A stretch of 5,921 nt of DNA from contig JBBRVU010000232.1 of assembly GCA_038246575.1 (NCBI GenBank), forward strand, positions 1 to 5,921, read 5' to 3'. This document shows, piece by piece, positions 5,188 to 5,921 of the stretch (position 1 is its first letter; each line of letters opens with the position of its first letter). Both the position numbers and the translations under genes were made by a program. Source of the DNA: JACCUZ01 sp038246575. GTDB lineage: Bacteria; Actinomycetota; Actinomycetes; JACCUZ01. A model generated the notes under the pieces. It saw nothing but the letters and a program-made list of their open reading frames with translations, was not told the DNA's origin and made no database searches.

Positions 5188-5671
5188 ATGTGCGGCTATT
5201 GCGGGTGCCAGGAGCTGGCCGCGATCGCGGAACTCACCGCCGAGCACGACGCCGTCGTGACCTTGAGCGGGCAGGTTCGACGGGCGTTGGCGACGGGAGA
5301 TCTGCACGCGGCAGCTGACGGTGCCCGCTCGATTGGCGCCGTCATGACAGCGCACACGGCCGTCGAGGAAGGCGCCCTGTTCCCAGCGATGGAGGGCGAG
5401 TTCGGTGAGCACGTGCAGCGTCTGCTCGGCGAGCACCGCGTGGTCGAGGCAGTGCTCACCGAGTCGGTCGAGGGCACGCCGAACCGACCCCACGTGGCCG
5501 CAGCGGATGGGTGAGATGTTGGGCCTGCTGCGTGAGCACATCCTCAGGGAGGAGGACGGTGTCTTTCCTGCTGCCTTGACGGTTCTTGAGCCGGCCCAGT
5601 GGGAGCAGATGGCCACGCTCCGAGCGCGAGGCGGCACCCACGCCCTCGTGGCGACATCGGCTAGCAGGTGA
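5188..5671 (+). pseudogene. Hemerythrin HHE-domain protein, one frameshift
   Basis: The protein opens with MCGYCGCQEL, the cysteine-rich start typical of an actinobacterial hemerythrin subgroup, so ATG 5188 is preferred over the in-frame ATG 5140. Its ribosome site is weak (GAAGG at 5172-5176). Likely di-iron ligands are visible: TAEHD (His20), TAHTAVEEGALFP (His56, Glu60/61), GEHR (His83) in the first frame and LREHILREEDGVFP in the +1 frame. The first frame stops at 5512-5514; the true continuation (PTWPQRMGEMLGLLREH onward) runs in the +1 frame to TGA 5669-5671. One extra base near 5480-5495, beside a CCCC run, explains this. Repaired length is 160 residues, normal for the family. Hemerythrins bind O2 or NO at a di-iron site, which suits a hypoxia locus; a DosR-like box lies 76 bases upstream. 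If the shift is real, the second half of the four-helix bundle is lost. Confidence 0.85.
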
Positions 5672-5721
5672 TCGACACCCGCGGCCCGGTCGCTGTGCCG
5701 CCGGAAGCAAAGGCAGCGGCT

Positions 5722-5921
5722 ATGGGCGTCCCCACCCGCTGGGTCACCGACACCGACGAAGGCCATTCGCAGTGGTACATCAAGCGATTCCGCACGATGG
5801 AAGCCGACGGGGTGGACCTCGGGGGTGAGGCTCGGCTCATCGACGCGATGGCCGCGCGCGGGTCGCGGATCCTTGACGCCGGCTGTGGTCCGGGGCGGGT
5901 TGGCGCGCTGCTGCACGAGCG
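5722..5921 (+). CDS. Class I SAM-dependent methyltransferase, N-terminal part (cut by window end)
   Basis: The frame gives MGVPTRWVTDTDEGHSQWYI, then ARLIDAM and RILDAGCGPGRVGALLHE before the window ends. DAGCGPGRVG is motif I of class I methyltransferases, which binds S-adenosylmethionine; the lead-in HSQWYIxRF...GEARLIDAM is common in an actinobacterial small-molecule methyltransferase group, so the substrate is unknown. ATG 5722 has an AAAGG sequence (5708-5712) 9 bases upstream. The in-frame GTG 5668, which overlaps the hemerythrin stop as GTGA, would add 18 residues without domain similarity and lacks a ribosome site, yet translational coupling from it cannot be excluded. The catalytic and substrate regions are outside the window. 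Confidence 0.85.
   Translation, partial: MGVPTRWVTDTDEGHSQWYIKRFRTMEADGVDLGGEARLIDAMAARGSRILDAGCGPGRVGALLHE

Noticed and set aside
1..5921. tRNA, rRNA, riboswitch or origin sequences
   Set aside because: No cloverleaf-like arms, rRNA core sequences, known riboswitch motifs or DnaA-box clusters were seen on reading both strands.

Overview
High-GC DNA with strong codon bias to G or C in the third position, typical of an actinobacterium (Actinomycetota); the genus cannot be read from the window. The gene set (two intact and one broken universal stress protein, a DUF1876/dsRBD-fold protein, an actinobacterial MCxYCGC-type hemerythrin and an ADP-forming acyl-CoA synthetase piece) is what is usually found in DosR-type hypoxia/dormancy loci of actinomycetes. 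DosR-like palindromes lie upstream of three of these genes.

Layout. 1-145: the last 47 codons of an IS/integrase-type transposase (+), cut by the window edge. 120-496: a DUF1876 gene (-) with a frameshift and a 3' end that runs into the transposase tail. 497-816: gene-free divergent promoter region with the best-placed DosR-like box. 817-1704: intact tandem-domain universal stress protein (+). 1705-2249: degraded DNA holding a universal stress protein remnant (-). 2250-3392: the C-terminal half of an acyl-CoA synthetase (-), whose reading frame leaves and returns through two compensating shifts. 3389-3698: an unrecognised small gene (-), apparently frameshifted, whose stop overlaps the synthetase start (ATGA). 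3804-4355: single-domain universal stress protein (-). 4456-4758: small HTH/excisionase-like ORF (+). 4759-5187: repeat- and hairpin-rich gap with a DosR-like box. 5188-5671: hemerythrin (+) with one frameshift. 5722-5921: start of a SAM-dependent methyltransferase (+), cut by the window end.

The minus-strand run from the 4355 start to 2250 reads as one direction of transcription (stress protein, small protein, synthetase, stress protein remnant). It is interrupted by a hairpin at 3765-3790. The likely theme is adaptation to low oxygen or redox stress: nucleotide-binding stress proteins, an oxygen- or NO-responsive di-iron protein and acyl-CoA/ATP metabolism. Four of the genes carry single-base frame changes, several of them at G/C runs. 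Either the assembly has homopolymer errors or this accessory locus, next to a transposase, is decaying. I did not see a clearly new system; the regulon-like box set, the frame breaks and a 21-bp tandem repeat are the points most worth checking.
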